In this document: one piece after another, positions 35,484 through 42,997 of the stretch
How the letters are laid out: each line of letters starts with the position of its first letter
Numbering within the stretch: position 1 is the stretch's first letter
Assembly: GCA_900768785.1 (NCBI GenBank)
Contig: CAAGEG010000050.1
Span: forward strand, 17,499 to 81,498
DNA: 64,000 nucleotides
Source of the DNA: an uncultured Prevotella sp.
GTDB taxonomy: Bacteria; Bacteroidota; Bacteroidia; Bacteroidales; Bacteroidaceae
Reading direction: 5' to 3'
Position numbers and translations under genes: made by a program
Notes under the pieces: model-generated
What the model was told of the DNA's origin: nothing
The model's input: only the letters and a program-made list of their open reading frames with translations
The model's database searches: none

Positions 35484-36698
35484 ATGATCATTACCACTAT
35501 AGTAGAAAAGAATGAGGAAGGCCTAAAAACAATATTACAGGCCGCAAGTATGTTCTGTGAAGAACGTTATTTATATGCAATTTTTCAAAATAATATGACG
35601 AAAGACGAAGTGGTTCGTCTTACAAGTTTTGTGCGTTCTAAAGAGTCTCAATTCAATTCAGAGATTCTTTCGCTTGCTAAATTCGCCCATAAGTGGCTTG
35701 ATAGCTATGCAACAGATAATAACAGCTGTTTTGATGCTGCTGCAAATATGTTAAATAAAATCAGAGGTGCGATTAGTGGGGCTAAAAAAATTTATAAAAA
35801 GTTTTGCAAAAGAACAAGACGACAGCTTCCAAATGTAAACAACTGTTCTGTGCTTGCGCCATCTGAAAATGTAAACACACGTTCTGTGTTTAAGGCATCT
35901 GAATTAGCTAACCCTAATTATATTGATGATTTTTTCGGGATCGGCTCGTATGACGCTTGTGTTGCTGATTTATATAAAATACTTGAAATATTTTATCGAG
36001 AATTTTATTTTAGTTTAACGTTGTGCCGCATGATGTTAAGGTTAGAGGCACAGAAGAGAAATTCGCCTGAAATTATGGATATTTACAATAAAGCCATATG
36101 CGAAATGACTAAAGAGGCGAAAGAATTAATAGAGATTTATAAGGGGGCAGGTATCGAAGTCCCGCTTGATGACTTGAGTAAGGCAATTAGGGATAGTGAT
36201 GACCGACTAATGGTTATTGCAGGCAATTATCATGCGTTGGATAAAACAACAATGAAAATGCATGTTGCTCGGCAGCTTCAGGAGAAAAGTAAATCTACCG
36301 GACTTACCGTTGATGAACATATTCTGTGGCCCAACCAAACTGACAATGTGATTATTTATCGGAATATGGCTCAACATTACGACGAAATAAGTCCTAAAAA
36401 CAAAGATGGGAAACTTAATAGTTACGAAGTGGCTGCTTTCATGAGTTGGACAGGAATTAAAGAGAATGAAAATAAAACTACAACATTTGCGAAATGGCTT
36501 AGAGAAAATTATAGGGGGCAATATGCTCTGCCTGCTGCTAATACATTGAACAAAGCTAAAAACAAAGTAAATTTAAACAATGCAGACAATCATTTTTTGG
36601 ATAAGGGTAGTTTTGATGTAAGATTGGATGAGCTTGCCACTAAGTATAATCACAGCCCAAAAAATATTCTTGACGACGCTTCAATTACTTTTAATTGA
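35484..36698 (+). CDS. Orphan 404-aa protein of unknown function
   Basis: I do not recognise a family. The protein has no signal peptide or clear membrane segment and is largely helical. A basic linker (about 92-112, KKIYKKFCKRTRR) is followed by a 12-residue duplication, NVNNCSVLAPSE then NVNTRSVFKASE (about 117-140), encoded by a 36-nt tandem duplication at 35832-35903. The middle (about 155-330) is helical with acidic stretches; the end is Asn/Lys-rich. A/T-rich codon use differs from the island genes that follow. It is followed by a very strong terminator, so it is transcribed alone. Position next to a mobile-looking island suggests accessory status. Confidence 0.7.
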   Translation: MIITTIVEKNEEGLKTILQAASMFCEERYLYAIFQNNMTKDEVVRLTSFVRSKESQFNSEILSLAKFAHKWLDSYATDNNSCFDAAANMLNKIRGAISGAKKIYKKFCKRTRRQLPNVNNCSVLAPSENVNTRSVFKASELANPNYIDDFFGIGSYDACVADLYKILEIFYREFYFSLTLCRMMLRLEAQKRNSPEIMDIYNKAICEMTKEAKELIEIYKGAGIEVPLDDLSKAIRDSDDRLMVIAGNYHALDKTTMKMHVARQLQEKSKSTGLTVDEHILWPNQTDNVIIYRNMAQHYDEISPKNKDGKLNSYEVAAFMSWTGIKENENKTTTFAKWLRENYRGQYALPAANTLNKAKNKVNLNNADNHFLDKGSFDVRLDELATKYNHSPKNILDDASITFN

Positions 36699-36723
36699 TA
36701 ATTTGTTTTTTTATTATAGCTAT

Positions 36724-36760
36724 AAGACGGAACATTGAAAGAGTGTTCCGTCTTTTTTTT
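36724..36760 (+). terminator. Strong intrinsic terminator of the 404-aa gene
   Basis: Perfect 11-bp stem (36724-36734 / 36744-36754) with a 9-nt loop, followed by a continuous T run to 36760. Confidence 0.92.
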
Positions 36761-36787
36761 GATTATGTCATTTGTTTTCTTAGCTGA

Positions 36788-36840
36788 GTGACCAACTGAG
36801 TGACCAACTGCTTTTTTGCGTGACCAACTGTGTGACCAAC
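36788..36840. repeat. Four GTGACCAAC boxes (iteron-like)
   Basis: GTGACCAAC occurs at 36788, 36800, 36820 and 36832: two pairs with 12-nt internal spacing, the pairs 20 nt apart. They lie 35-90 nt upstream of the promoter of the primase gene. The box differs by one inserted base from the unit (GTGCCAAC) of the inverted repeat inside the helicase gene at 38301-38453. Confidence 0.8.
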
Positions 36841-36874
36841 AGCCTTTCAAAGTGCTCTTGAAGTGAACTAATTG

Positions 36875-36906
36875 TTTGTAATCCAATGTTTTAAGTTCTA
36901 CCTTTG
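36875..36906 (+). promoter_or_regulatory. Full-consensus promoter of the primase-helicase island
   Basis: TTTG (about 36875-36878), 20 nt, TACCTTTG (about 36899-36906). It gives a leader of about 110 nt. An 8-bp hairpin with arms GGTGCTAC (about 36952) and GTAGCACC (about 36990) lies in that leader, upstream of the ATG at 37025. Confidence 0.75.
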
Positions 36907-37024
36907 CCTTAGCTTAGACGGGGAAAATGGTCAAGCGTTGGACCGTAGGCCGGTGCTACTTCCTTAGTCTTTGCGAGGCAGCTTCGGTGTAGCACCTGAA
37001 GAATATGCCGGAAAGAATATTTAT

Positions 37025-37597
37025 ATGTTAAATATTAGTAAAGCAAAATTCTCGATGTTTAATCCGGGAATTAACAAACCATCGGGGCAAAAGCCCTACA
37101 TGCAGGGGACTTTGAGCGACGTCTTCGCTGTGATGAACACTCCCCAGATAGCGCAGCTTACGCGAGAATTACGGGCGCTAAAAGATGAGAAACAACAGAA
37201 GCTCTTTAAGGCTGAAAAACTTCCGTTTGTGACGTTTTCCGGGCAGTTCTCTTATCGTAACACAAAAGGACTGATTGCCCATTCGGGGTTGATGTGTTTT
37301 GATTTTGACCATCTTTCTAATGACGCTGATGTTCAGCGCGTTAGAAAGGTGCTGCTCGGTGACCCTACGTTTGCGACAGAACTGATGTTCACTTCTCCGC
37401 GTGGGAATGGCGTTAAGTGGGTAACACACATAGACTTAGAGCGCGGCGACCACGCGAAGTGGTATAGGGCGATTCGACAATACCTATTATATAAATATGG
37501 TATAGAAGCCGACCCGGCCCCTTCGAGTGTGTGTTCGGCGTGTTTCCTGTGCTGGGATGCCGATTTAGTTATAAATAATCAAATATGCGTATTTTAA
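37025..37597 (+). CDS. BT4734-like (VirE N-terminal) AEP-type primase domain protein
   Basis: The 190-aa protein matches the BT4734/BF3469 VirE N-terminal family. It shows the archaeo-eukaryotic primase signatures: a D-x-D motif in GLMCFDFDHL (about 88-97) and SPRGNGVKW (about 122-130) in the place of the sGxGxh motif. It ends near SACFLCWDADLVIN, the usual domain boundary. ATG 37025 is preferred over a TTG 54 nt upstream, which falls in the leader hairpin. The DUF3987 gene starts 12 nt downstream; in related loci the two parts are often one polypeptide, so here primase and helicase are encoded separately. Confidence 0.82.
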   Translation: MLNISKAKFSMFNPGINKPSGQKPYMQGTLSDVFAVMNTPQIAQLTRELRALKDEKQQKLFKAEKLPFVTFSGQFSYRNTKGLIAHSGLMCFDFDHLSNDADVQRVRKVLLGDPTFATELMFTSPRGNGVKWVTHIDLERGDHAKWYRAIRQYLLYKYGIEADPAPSSVCSACFLCWDADLVINNQICVF

Positions 37598-37609
37598 AAC
37601 AAAAACAAC

Positions 37610-39868
37610 ATGACAGATAATATATTAAATTTTGACCTTGATTTGTGGTCAAATGCTGAAAATGAGAGTGCTAAGGGTGCAAACCAAAGTGCTAACGGTG
37701 TAGTTCCATGCGCCAACAGAGGTTCTGCGGCGAGCGCTAATGTTGCTGCCCCAATCGCTAATGGCGTAGTTCCAAGCGCCAACAGAGGTGCTGCGGTGAG
37801 TGTAAATAGTGCAAACCCAAGTGTAAATGGCGGTTCTGCGGCGAGTGTAAATGGTGCAACCCCAAGTGCTAACGGTGTAGTTCCAAGCGCTAACGGCGGT
37901 AATTCTACCGAAAACAGCGAAAGCGACGACATGCCTGTTTGGGACACTTATGACGAGGTAAAAACCTTCGTTGATGAGCTTTGCGATGCGCAAATAAACA
38001 TCTGCGAAACCTACGACCAATGGTTTAAAATTGGCTTTGCCCTTGCGGGCTGTCTCGGCGAAGAGGGTAGGGAGTTGTTCCACCGCCTTTCGGCGCAGTC
38101 TTCGAAGTACGATTTCGCGGAAAATGAGAAAAAATACGACAACTGCTTGCGCACATACAATGGCAGCATTAACATCCAAACGCTATATTGGTATGCCCGC
38201 GAGGCTGGTTTTGACCTCGTTGACTATGCCGTGCGCCATAACCTCGAAGTGGACTATAGCACCATTGAGGAAGAGTGTCTGCAGGGAGAAAGCGATGTGG
38301 AAGTTGGCACAGTTGGCACAGTTGGCACAGTTGGCACGACACGTATTTTAAATAGTAATTATTATAACTCATTGATAATCAATGATAGTAATATTTTAGA
38401 AGAAAAAACAAGGGGCGTGCCAACTGTGCCAACTGTGCCAACTGTGCCAACTTTTTCGGACCAAATTGCCGAAGATGAGTGGTGTGATTACTTGCGCCCT
38501 ATTGTTCAAAAAATGAAAGATGCCGAGTCGCGAGACAAAATGCTGCTCTCTGCCCTTGTGCTCAACTCCGCCCTTATGCCCAACCTCTACGGGCGATACG
38601 GAAATAAAGATATTTATCCTAATTTATATCTTATAATCAGCGGCCTGTCGGGTGGCGGAAAGGGCGAAATACAGCTGGCGAAGCACATCGTCAAGCCATA
38701 CAGCGACGAAGCCAAGAAAAACTTCGAGAAGGCATTAGCGGATTATCAACAGAAATTCGCCCTTTGGAAAGAGGCGGCAAAGCAGAAAAAAGACCCTACT
38801 AAGATTGGCGATGCACCCATAGAGCCACAGGAAAAATATATCTTTATACCAGCCGACTCTACTGAGGCGGCAGCTCTGCGCGAACTAAAAATTAACGAGG
38901 GCAAAGGTATTATTTTCGACAGCGAGGGCTCGGTGGTGCGCAAAGCGTTAAAGTCAGATTACAAGGATTATAGCTCTATTATGCTCAAGGCATTTCATCA
39001 CGAAAATATCTCGGTGGCGCGTATTAAGGACGAAATCCGCTACGACATTCCCAACCCTCGCCTCTCTATTCTTCTCACCTGCACACCGGGTGAACTTCCC
39101 AAGTTGTTCCCCTCGTTCGAAGACGGTCTGGGCACTCGTTTCCTCTTTTACCAGCTTGCGCCACACGTGGAATGGAAAGACCAACTTAACGACGACGACC
39201 AGCTCGATTATCTCTTTTATGAACTCGGTACGCAGACGTTGGATTTTTATCATCAGCTCGCCGACCTCAAAAACCGACGAATTAAATTTCTACTCACCCC
39301 TGAGCAGCAACAGAGGTTCAACAACTTCTTCCAAGAGGTTCAGCTTCAAGAGTTCGAGACTCATGGCGACGGCATACTCTCGTTTGTTAAACGTCTCGGT
39401 CTGAGCGCCTTTCGGTTGGCTATGGTTCTGTCGCTCCTCCGACGACACAGCGACCGCAAAGGCATAATGCACCTCTTCACGGAGAGCGAGCAGACCCTCA
39501 TTTGCAACGATTTAGACTTCCGGATTATGCTCACTATCATAGAAACGCTCGTGGCGCACACAACTTCAATGTTCGCCGAAATAGCAGCTCAAAATGAGCT
39601 TCCGGGCTCTAACCGCGCAGCGCAGAGCAACATGGAGCTGGTTCTCTTCAACGCCCTTCCGCCCCAGTTTACTAACATGGATTTAAAGAACGTGGCAGCA
39701 CAAATTAACCTATCTGAACGAGCAGCGAGGAAATATCTTACTAAATTCCTCAACGAATATAGAACTATTGAGCGCATAAAGTACGGGCATTATAAGAAAG
39801 TTGTTCAAAACAATGCGTCCGGCAATCCAAAAAACAACGCTTTTAGCAACCCAAAACAACGTGTTTAA
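37610..39868 (+). CDS. PriCT-2 / DUF3987 primase-helicase-like protein
   Basis: The 752-aa protein has four parts. Residues about 20-105 are a low-complexity region of 7- and 8-residue Ala-Asn-Gly repeats. About 108-210 match the PriCT-2 primase C-terminal domain (WDTYDEVKTFVDEL, YDQWFKIGFALAG, YWYAREAGFDL). About 230-285 are a linker whose DNA contains a perfect 38-bp inverted repeat (VGTVGTVGT and VPTVPTVPT in protein). About 300-700 are the DUF3987 ATPase with P-loop GLSGGGKG (about 344-351) and IIFDSEGSV (about 435). The likely role is replication initiation or DNA unwinding of a mobile or island element. The 3' end codes for Asn/Gln-rich repeats near 39820. Confidence 0.82.
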   Translation: MTDNILNFDLDLWSNAENESAKGANQSANGVVPCANRGSAASANVAAPIANGVVPSANRGAAVSVNSANPSVNGGSAASVNGATPSANGVVPSANGGNSTENSESDDMPVWDTYDEVKTFVDELCDAQINICETYDQWFKIGFALAGCLGEEGRELFHRLSAQSSKYDFAENEKKYDNCLRTYNGSINIQTLYWYAREAGFDLVDYAVRHNLEVDYSTIEEECLQGESDVEVGTVGTVGTVGTTRILNSNYYNSLIINDSNILEEKTRGVPTVPTVPTVPTFSDQIAEDEWCDYLRPIVQKMKDAESRDKMLLSALVLNSALMPNLYGRYGNKDIYPNLYLIISGLSGGGKGEIQLAKHIVKPYSDEAKKNFEKALADYQQKFALWKEAAKQKKDPTKIGDAPIEPQEKYIFIPADSTEAAALRELKINEGKGIIFDSEGSVVRKALKSDYKDYSSIMLKAFHHENISVARIKDEIRYDIPNPRLSILLTCTPGELPKLFPSFEDGLGTRFLFYQLAPHVEWKDQLNDDDQLDYLFYELGTQTLDFYHQLADLKNRRIKFLLTPEQQQRFNNFFQEVQLQEFETHGDGILSFVKRLGLSAFRLAMVLSLLRRHSDRKGIMHLFTESEQTLICNDLDFRIMLTIIETLVAHTTSMFAEIAAQNELPGSNRAAQSNMELVLFNALPPQFTNMDLKNVAAQINLSERAARKYLTKFLNEYRTIERIKYGHYKKVVQNNASGNPKNNAFSNPKQRV
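38301..38453. repeat. Perfect 38-bp inverted repeat made of 9-bp tandem units, inside the helicase gene
   Basis: Left arm 38301-38338 is four copies of a GTTGGCACA-type unit; right arm 38416-38453 is the exact reverse complement. The 77-nt spacer is A/T-rich and itself has short dyads (ATTGATAATCAAT). It is coded in the linker between PriCT-2 and DUF3987. As DNA it could extrude a cruciform; as RNA it would form a very stable hairpin in the middle of the coding sequence. Confidence 0.97.
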
Positions 39869-39888
39869 CCCTCAAAACCAACGTAATT

Positions 39889-40122
39889 ATGTTCAAAAAC
39901 AACGAAGATTTCACAATCAAAACATACACGAAAAAAGAGCTCGCCTGTCTCTATTTTCCCGACGCCAACGACCCGCACACAGCCGTTAACCACCTCATGG
40001 CGTGGGTGCACCGCTGTCGCGGGTTGCCCGAAAAGTTAGCCGAACTCGGCTACAACAAAAACAGCCGCCTGCTCACGCCCAGACAAGTTCGGGAGATTGT
40101 CTTTTATCTCGGCGAGCCGTAG
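39889..40122 (+). CDS. DUF4248 protein
   Basis: The 77-aa protein matches DUF4248: IKTYTKKELACLYFPD near the N-terminus, then LMAWVHRCRGLPEKLAELGY and the end RQVREIVFYLGEP. It is compact, helical and cytoplasmic with a helix-turn-helix-like pattern at its start. DUF4248 genes accompany VirE-N/DUF3987 and HU-like genes in Bacteroidetes genomic islands; function unknown. It starts 20 nt after the helicase gene and is likely co-transcribed. Confidence 0.85.
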   Translation: MFKNNEDFTIKTYTKKELACLYFPDANDPHTAVNHLMAWVHRCRGLPEKLAELGYNKNSRLLTPRQVREIVFYLGEP

Positions 40123-40139
40123 CATCGCCAACCCTCAAA

Positions 40140-40166
40140 GTGCGCTCCGATTTTCCCGGAGTGCAC
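40140..40166 (+). terminator. Hairpin after DUF4248 gene
   Basis: A 10-bp stem with one G/T pair (40140-40149 / 40157-40166, 7-nt loop), followed by CACTTCTT rather than a pure T run. Confidence 0.5.
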
Positions 40167-40201
40167 ACTTCTTATCCCCCAAAACCAAATAATAATTAGT
40201 T

Positions 40202-40284
40202 CGCACGGATTTGTAATCCGTGCGGAAGGCTTGTGCGGATTTCAAATCCGCAGTTATATTACACGGGGATTACAAATCCCCGTG
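40202..40284. repeat. Three consecutive REP-like hairpins
   Basis: Three perfect short-loop hairpins in a row: 40202-40224 (10-bp arms), 40234-40252 (8-bp arms) and 40262-40284 (10-bp arms). Each has a GGATT...AATCC core and a 3-nt loop (TGT, TCA, ACA) with different outer bases. They resemble REP/BIME-type intergenic palindromes. They lie between DUF4248 and the HU-like gene; this stretch holds no gene. Confidence 0.9.
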
Positions 40285-40354
40285 AACATGAATAATTTTT
40301 TAAGAAATTGTACGCCAACGTATTATAACTCCTAATCGCTTTATTTATATATAT

Positions 40355-40362
40355 TATCTTTG
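40355..40362 (+). promoter_or_regulatory. Likely -7 box for the HU-like gene
   Basis: TATCTTTG fits TAnnTTTG, 88 nt before the ATG at 40450. No good TTTG at the expected distance. The leader contains a small CGGCT-C-AGCCG dyad near 40388. Confidence 0.45.
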
Positions 40363-40449
40363 TCATGTAATCAAGGCGATTATACGGCTCAGCCGAGCGG
40401 TGGCCAACGCTTCACTTAGTCGGAATCATTAACTTAAAAAAATAAAAAA

Positions 40450-40881
40450 ATGATAAAGTACGTTTTAAAGCAAAACCAGAACAACACAACTTCAGCCTAC
40501 AAAAAGTATTATGCTCACCCGGTTATCGAAAGTACAATGAACCTGAACGACCTTGCTCGCCACATGTCAGAACACGACACAGGCTTCTCTGAAGCTATGA
40601 TTGTGGGAGTATTGAAGGCTATGGTAAGATGTATCAAAGAGATGATCCTCGACGGCAAAAACGTGAAGATAGACGACCTCGCAATATTCTCTTGCGGCAT
40701 TCGCAACGCCGAAGGAGCAGCATCTGAAGACGACTTCACCGTCGCCAAAAACATCAAGGGCGTTAAGCTCCGTGCCCGCGCCACAGGTTCGTTGAGCAAC
40801 ACCAACCTCAACCTTGCTGCAACGCTGAAGAAAGCCACAGCGCTGGACACCCCCGCCGCAGCAGCAGCACCAAAAGCATAA
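40450..40881 (+). CDS. HU-like DNA-binding protein (HU-HIG type)
   Basis: The 143-aa protein belongs to the Bacteroidetes HU-related family found in islands beside VirE-N genes. It begins IKYVLKQNQNNTTSAYKKYYAHPV, a family-specific beta extension, followed by the HU-like helical part (LNDLARHMSEHDTGFSEAMI, about 35-54) and strands (GKNVKIDDLAIFSCGIRN). The long arm-like segment VKLRARATG and an Ala/Pro-rich tail end the protein. It probably bends or coats DNA non-specifically; a role in the island's replication or silencing is inference. A strong terminator follows. Confidence 0.85.
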   Translation: MIKYVLKQNQNNTTSAYKKYYAHPVIESTMNLNDLARHMSEHDTGFSEAMIVGVLKAMVRCIKEMILDGKNVKIDDLAIFSCGIRNAEGAASEDDFTVAKNIKGVKLRARATGSLSNTNLNLAATLKKATALDTPAAAAAPKA

Positions 40882-40897
40882 CTTTGGTGGGGAACAT

Positions 40898-40922
40898 AGA
40901 CCTGCGTCCACGCAGGTCTTTT
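40898..40922 (+). terminator. Terminator of HU-like gene
   Basis: Perfect 10-bp stem AGACCTGCGT / ACGCAGGTCT around CC, followed by TTT. It lies 17 nt after the stop codon. Confidence 0.85.
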
Positions 40923-41095
40923 GTTAAGAACGTGCGGCACGTTAAGAACGTTAAGAACACACGGACCGTTAAACCGTTAAGAACGTTAGGAACGTTAATA
41001 ACGCAAGGAACGCAAGGAATGTAAGCAACGCAAGCCACACACGGACCGTTAAACCGTTAATAACGTTAGGCACGTGCGGAACGCAAGCCCGTTAG
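40923..41095. repeat. 9-bp minisatellite, 19 units
   Basis: The sequence divides without remainder into 19 units: sixteen of 9 nt and three of 8 nt, around the consensus GTTAAGAAC with variants such as GCAAGGAAC and ACACGGACC. Unit junctions often make AACGTT palindromes. A higher-order 80-nt direct repeat is visible (ACACGGACCGTTAAACC at 40959 and 41039). It begins immediately after the HU-gene terminator. No gene is convincing here. Confidence 0.9.
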
Positions 41096-41378
41096 TAAAA
41101 GCCCCGCTTGATAACTTTTTTTAAAACAAAAACATGAGTGTCCGTGAAACAAGAAGGGGCAATACCGTTCCGCCCCACACCGTTGGTCTTCACGTCAGAG
41201 CCCAAGAGCCGACAGATCACATAGATTGTCCCTTTCTTGATTTTATAAGTTGCATCATCCAGGACGCAACCGATAATAATAATGAGGAGGAAGCAGAAGT
41301 CACCCGCCGCCCGAAGGACGCAACGTGCAAAGGGGGTAAATAACAAACCAACAGAAAACGGCGAGCCACCTCTCGGAA

Positions 41379-41605
41379 CTGCATCTCTCGCGTGCGTGGA
41401 AACTTCCGCCGGAGGAGTAGCAACATTAGGACTTGAGATGAGCTGCATCTCTCGCTCGCGTGGAAACTTCCGCCGGAGGAGTAGCAACATCAGGACTTGA
41501 TATGAGCTGCATCTCTCGCGCTCGCGTGGAAACCAAAACGACTTAATACAAAGACAAAAGCAAGTGATTACGGCTGCATCTATTGTGCGTGCGTGTGGGA
41601 ACTTT
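41379..41605. repeat. 64-bp direct repeat, two full and two partial copies
   Basis: Copies start at CTGCATCT at 41379, 41443, 41507 and 41574 (spacing 64, 64, 67). The first two are nearly identical over 64 nt; the last two keep only the first ~27 nt (CTGCATCTCTCGCG..CGTGGAAA). GAGATG-AGCTG-CATCTC forms a dyad across the first junction. Located between the HU-like gene and tilS; 41096-41378 shows no supported gene. Confidence 0.9.
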
Positions 41606-41632
41606 CTGCAGAAAAGCAACCGCAAGAGACAG

Positions 41633-42979
41633 CTACAAGAGCTCTATTTTTAGAATGTTTTTTGTCTCTTCGGTTATTCTGAACGAGTTGTCAGGGCGAA
41701 GATTTACAAGCCATAATATTTTGTTATTCCTTTCTGTCACAACAAGTTGTCGTTGTTTGTCAAATAGCGACAGCTTGTTGTCAGTTAGGAAATCGCTCAC
41801 CAATTTACTACCCCTCATCCCCAGAGGACAAAAGCGGTCGCCCGGTGCCACCTTTCTTATTAAGAGAGGAAAAGCCGCCCGGTCAGCGTCAGCCATCAAG
41901 CAACATTTGCGCTTGTCAATCTTTACATCATCAGTCATCGGGAAGACGCTCACCCGCAGCTTGGTATTCTCATCATACAGATACGTTCCCTCTTCCGGTA
42001 TCCTCATTACCTTGTCATTATAAGCCCCGCGCCGCTCGATTATTATATATTTACGGTCTATAAGCAGTTGATGGTCAGCTGAGTAGAACACCTTTCCCGA
42101 TTGTGACGCCATAGTCTTTGTTATGCTCTCCGCATCAGCAGAAGTGAAGCCGTAACCGCTTACGATTTTCCAAACCACATCCTCGCAATAATCAAATTCC
42201 AAGAGTTTGTTTATGTCTATCGTTACCCCTCCGCTTTCAGTTGTGACACACACTTCCGAAGCAGCTTTGTTTACAGTGTCGTTGTATATCTTCGCAACAC
42301 TTTCCAGTCGTCTTGCCGTGCGCTCTATGCACTCCTGAGCAGCAGGATTTATATCTTTGATAATGGGTATTAAATTCAGTCGCACCTTGTTTCTTCGCAC
42401 ATCGTCTTTCAGATTGCTGCTGTCGGTTACATAGCTCTGTTTCAGTAGGTTAAGGAAGTCGAGTATGTCAGCTTTCGATACACAGAGCAAAGGCCGTATT
42501 ATATTGTTGTTTTTTGCCGCTATTCCCGTCAGTCCATTTATGCCCGTTCCTCTGAAAAGGTTCAAAAGCACCGTTTCCACGCTATCGTCCCTATGGTGCG
42601 CCACGCAGACAGCCGTAGCCCCTATGTCGTGAGCCAGTTTTTGGAAATAGTCGTAGCGCAACTCCCGCGCTGCCATTTCGATACTTACCTTATGCAGCTC
42701 GGCATATTCGCGCGTGTCAAAGTGCACCCGATGAATAGTCACGCCAAGTTTCTCACACAGTCGAACAGCAAACAATTCATCGTTAAGAGCTTCATTGCCA
42801 CGCAGTTGGAAGTTGCAATGCACAGCCTCAACCTCATAGCCCAACCGCACAAGCGCAATCAATAACGCCACGCTGTCAGCCCCTCCCGACAGTCCCACAA
42901 GGCACTTGTCAGTAGGTTTCAGCAAGTCACGCCCTTTTATATATTGCGCCACACGCTTTAGAAAATCGTCAGCCATCAT
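41633..42979 (-). CDS. tilS: tRNA(Ile)-lysidine synthetase
   Basis: TilS converts C34 of the CAU-anticodon tRNA-Ile to lysidine using ATP, so that it reads AUA. The 448-aa protein has the PP-loop SGGADS (about 30-35), the AVHCNFQLRG segment and the VAHHRDDSVETVLLNLFRGTGINGL block typical of TilS (about 125-150), followed by a C-terminal domain with PGDRFCPLGMRGSKLVSDF. The domain order and length match E. coli TilS (432 aa). It is 18 nt after the RlmI-like gene on the minus strand and ends close to the 64-bp repeat region. Confidence 0.95.
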   Translation of the reverse strand: MMADDFLKRVAQYIKGRDLLKPTDKCLVGLSGGADSVALLIALVRLGYEVEAVHCNFQLRGNEALNDELFAVRLCEKLGVTIHRVHFDTREYAELHKVSIEMAARELRYDYFQKLAHDIGATAVCVAHHRDDSVETVLLNLFRGTGINGLTGIAAKNNNIIRPLLCVSKADILDFLNLLKQSYVTDSSNLKDDVRRNKVRLNLIPIIKDINPAAQECIERTARRLESVAKIYNDTVNKAASEVCVTTESGGVTIDINKLLEFDYCEDVVWKIVSGYGFTSADAESITKTMASQSGKVFYSADHQLLIDRKYIIIERRGAYNDKVMRIPEEGTYLYDENTKLRVSVFPMTDDVKIDKRKCCLMADADRAAFPLLIRKVAPGDRFCPLGMRGSKLVSDFLTDNKLSLFDKQRQLVVTERNNKILWLVNLRPDNSFRITEETKNILKIELL

Positions 42980-42997
42980 GAGAAAAAGAAAAGCAAA

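Noticed and set aside
41134..41343. 69-aa plus-strand frame between HU-like gene and tilS
   Set aside because: No similarity I recognise, atypical composition, lies between repeat blocks; too weak to call.
41092..41625. 177-aa minus-strand frame over the 64-bp repeats
   Set aside because: It is produced by the repeat running in frame (RKFP...REREMQL twice). No start signal and no protein pattern.
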